From: Donghicola sp041224595
Lineage (GTDB): Bacteria; Pseudomonadota; Alphaproteobacteria; Rhodobacterales; Rhodobacteraceae
Assembly (NCBI RefSeq): GCF_041224595.1
Contig: NZ_JBGFGN010000102.1
Span: 1 to 14,645 of the forward strand
Direction of reading: 5' to 3'
DNA length: 14,645 nucleotides
Numbering within the stretch: the first letter of the stretch is position 1; the number at the start of each line of letters is the position of its first letter. Shown piece by piece: positions 14,075-14,645 of the stretch. Made by a program: the position numbers and the translations under genes. Below the pieces are notes generated by a model. That model was not told the origin of the DNA. It saw nothing but the letters and a program-made list of their open reading frames with translations, and searched no databases.

Positions 14075-14514
14075 GACCTAAGTTCCTTGCGTTTCAGCAA
14101 GGCATGCCCGACTGCAAAGCCGACCGTCAATAGGATCACGATGGTTCCCACCGCGTTGATCACGGGGGGATGGCCATTTGGATTGCGGACCATGGCTCCA
14201 ATCTCTGTGGCGAAATTACATGCGCCCCCTTTGGCGAACATGGTGGTGTTGTAGTTCTCCATCGAAGCGATGAAAGCGATGACGCCGGCCGAGAACAGTG
14301 CCGGGGCCAGAAATGGTAGTGTGATACGGAAGAAGATCCGCAATGGACTGGCGCCAAGATCCATGGCGGCCTCTTCAAGTTCGACCGGCTGCCGCTGCAG
14401 CCGAGCCATCAGGATCAGCATCGGATAGCCCGCGATAAAGGTCAGTTGGGCCATCATGATGGTGAACAGCCCTGCGTTTACGCCAAGGCGGTTCCAGAAT
14501 ACCAAACCGGATGA
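14071..14514 (-). pseudogene. PotC-like ABC transporter permease, 3' part cut by IS110-family element
   Basis: About 147 residues of an inner-membrane permease of the spermidine/putrescine (PotC) type remain: LVFWNRLGVNAGLFTIMMAQ, the cytoplasmic EAA loop (LEEAAMDLGASPLRIFFRIT) that docks on the ATPase, then two more membrane segments around PALFSAGVIAFIAS and VINAVGTIVILLTVGFAVG, ending LLKRKELRS. A complete permease is about 260-280 residues, so roughly the first 120 are missing. Homology fades at about 14508-14514, and the IS110-family leader starts there. An open frame does continue to a GTG at 14589, but its first 25 residues come from the IS. The stop overlaps the start of the next gene. 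The transporter can no longer work from this copy; ATPase and binding-protein genes are not visible. Confidence 0.8.
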
Positions 14515-14516
14515 GG

Positions 14517-14592
14517 TGGGTGGCTCCTGCTCCACCGGCATCGAATGTGCCAAAGTGCAGCTATCAATGACTGCTAGGAAAGGAGCCACTCA
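14517..14592 (+). promoter_or_regulatory. Inverted repeat burying the transposase ribosome binding site
   Basis: TGGGTGGCTCCT (14517-14528) pairs with AGGAGCCACTCA (14581-14592) to form a 12-bp stem with one G-T wobble. The right arm contains the AGGAG binding site and ends at the base before the ATG. In any transcript reading in from outside the IS, this stem would hide the start region. The left arm is at or near the IS boundary, so part of it might be host DNA. Confidence 0.55.
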
Positions 14593-14645
14593 ATGACAGT
14601 TAAGACAGTAGGCCTTGATCTGGCCAAGGATGTTTTTCAGGTTCA
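14593..14645 (+). CDS. IS110-family transposase, N-terminal fragment
   Basis: Seventeen codons are visible, reading MTVKTVGLDLAKDVFQV, before the window ends. The GLDLAKDVFQV motif carries the first catalytic aspartate of the DEDD (RuvC-like) transposase/recombinase domain of the IS110 family (consensus GIDLAKxxFxVH). AGGAG at 14581-14585 is 7 bases upstream of the ATG. The enzyme excises a circular intermediate and inserts it under guidance of an element-encoded RNA in members studied. Completeness cannot be judged here. Confidence 0.85.
   Translation, partial: MTVKTVGLDLAKDVFQV

Larger units (their letters stand above)
14515..14645 (+). mobile_element. IS110-family element, left end (partial)
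   Basis: The element is recognised by its transposase start at 14593 and by the loss of permease homology at about 14510. It continues past the window edge. Only about 75 bases precede the transposase, with no terminal inverted repeat expected for this family. The boundary is an estimate. Confidence 0.65.

Overview
The window looks like an accessory or rearranged stretch of chromosome or plasmid from an alphaproteobacterium, most likely of the Roseobacter group (Rhodobacterales). The basis is the gene repertoire (a CHRD/RTX secreted protein, a DUF982 protein, a soluble PAS chemoreceptor, a roseobacter-style OmpA/barrel protein), the moderately high G+C and the AAGGAG-like ribosome binding sites. 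I cannot name a genus. Mobile DNA frames the window: an IS3-family element runs off the left edge beside a serine-recombinase remnant, a decayed IS3 orfB fragment lies at about 3.8 kb, and an IS110-family transposase begins at the right edge, directly after a beheaded ABC permease.

Layout. 1-364: IS3-family orfA start and recombinase remnant (minus). 489-1790: secreted CHRD plus RTX calcium-binding protein (plus), ending at a hairpin shared with the convergent gene. 1862-3556: cytosolic PAS/HAMP methyl-accepting chemotaxis protein (minus). 3557-4129: gap with IS debris and a 16-bp perfect palindrome. 4130-5527: Sad/YneI-like succinate-semialdehyde dehydrogenase (plus) with a strong terminator. 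5620-5880: DUF982 protein (minus). 6089-6519: cold-shock protein and a translationally coupled 75-residue protein (minus). 6942-11441: a 1499-residue cell-envelope protein (minus) with signal peptide, jelly-roll-like and Calx-beta-like regions, six Ig/cadherin-like repeats (four nearly identical), an OmpA peptidoglycan-binding domain and a C-terminal beta-barrel. 11442-11999: gap with a candidate short plus-strand transcript carrying a 19-residue ORF. 12000-12917: PHP-domain protein (minus). 12916-13377: small TPR protein (plus). 13382-14514: uncharacterised conserved protein coupled to the 3' part of a PotC-like ABC permease (minus). 14593 onward: IS110-family transposase (plus).

How the genes relate. 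Only two groups look co-transcribed: cspA with its 75-residue partner (4-base overlap), and the permease fragment with the 13382-14074 gene (overlapping stop and start). The others are single genes with their own ribosome binding sites. The RTX protein and the giant envelope protein are both surface or secreted products, but no type I secretion genes are present, so export would depend on genes elsewhere.

I did not find a clear new multi-gene defence or biosynthetic system. The most interesting objects are the envelope protein (an OmpA anchor placed between a repetitive stalk and a C-terminal barrel), the mosaic 342-bp repeats inside it, the candidate small transcript at 11.8 kb, and the hairpin that buries the ribosome binding site of the IS110 transposase.
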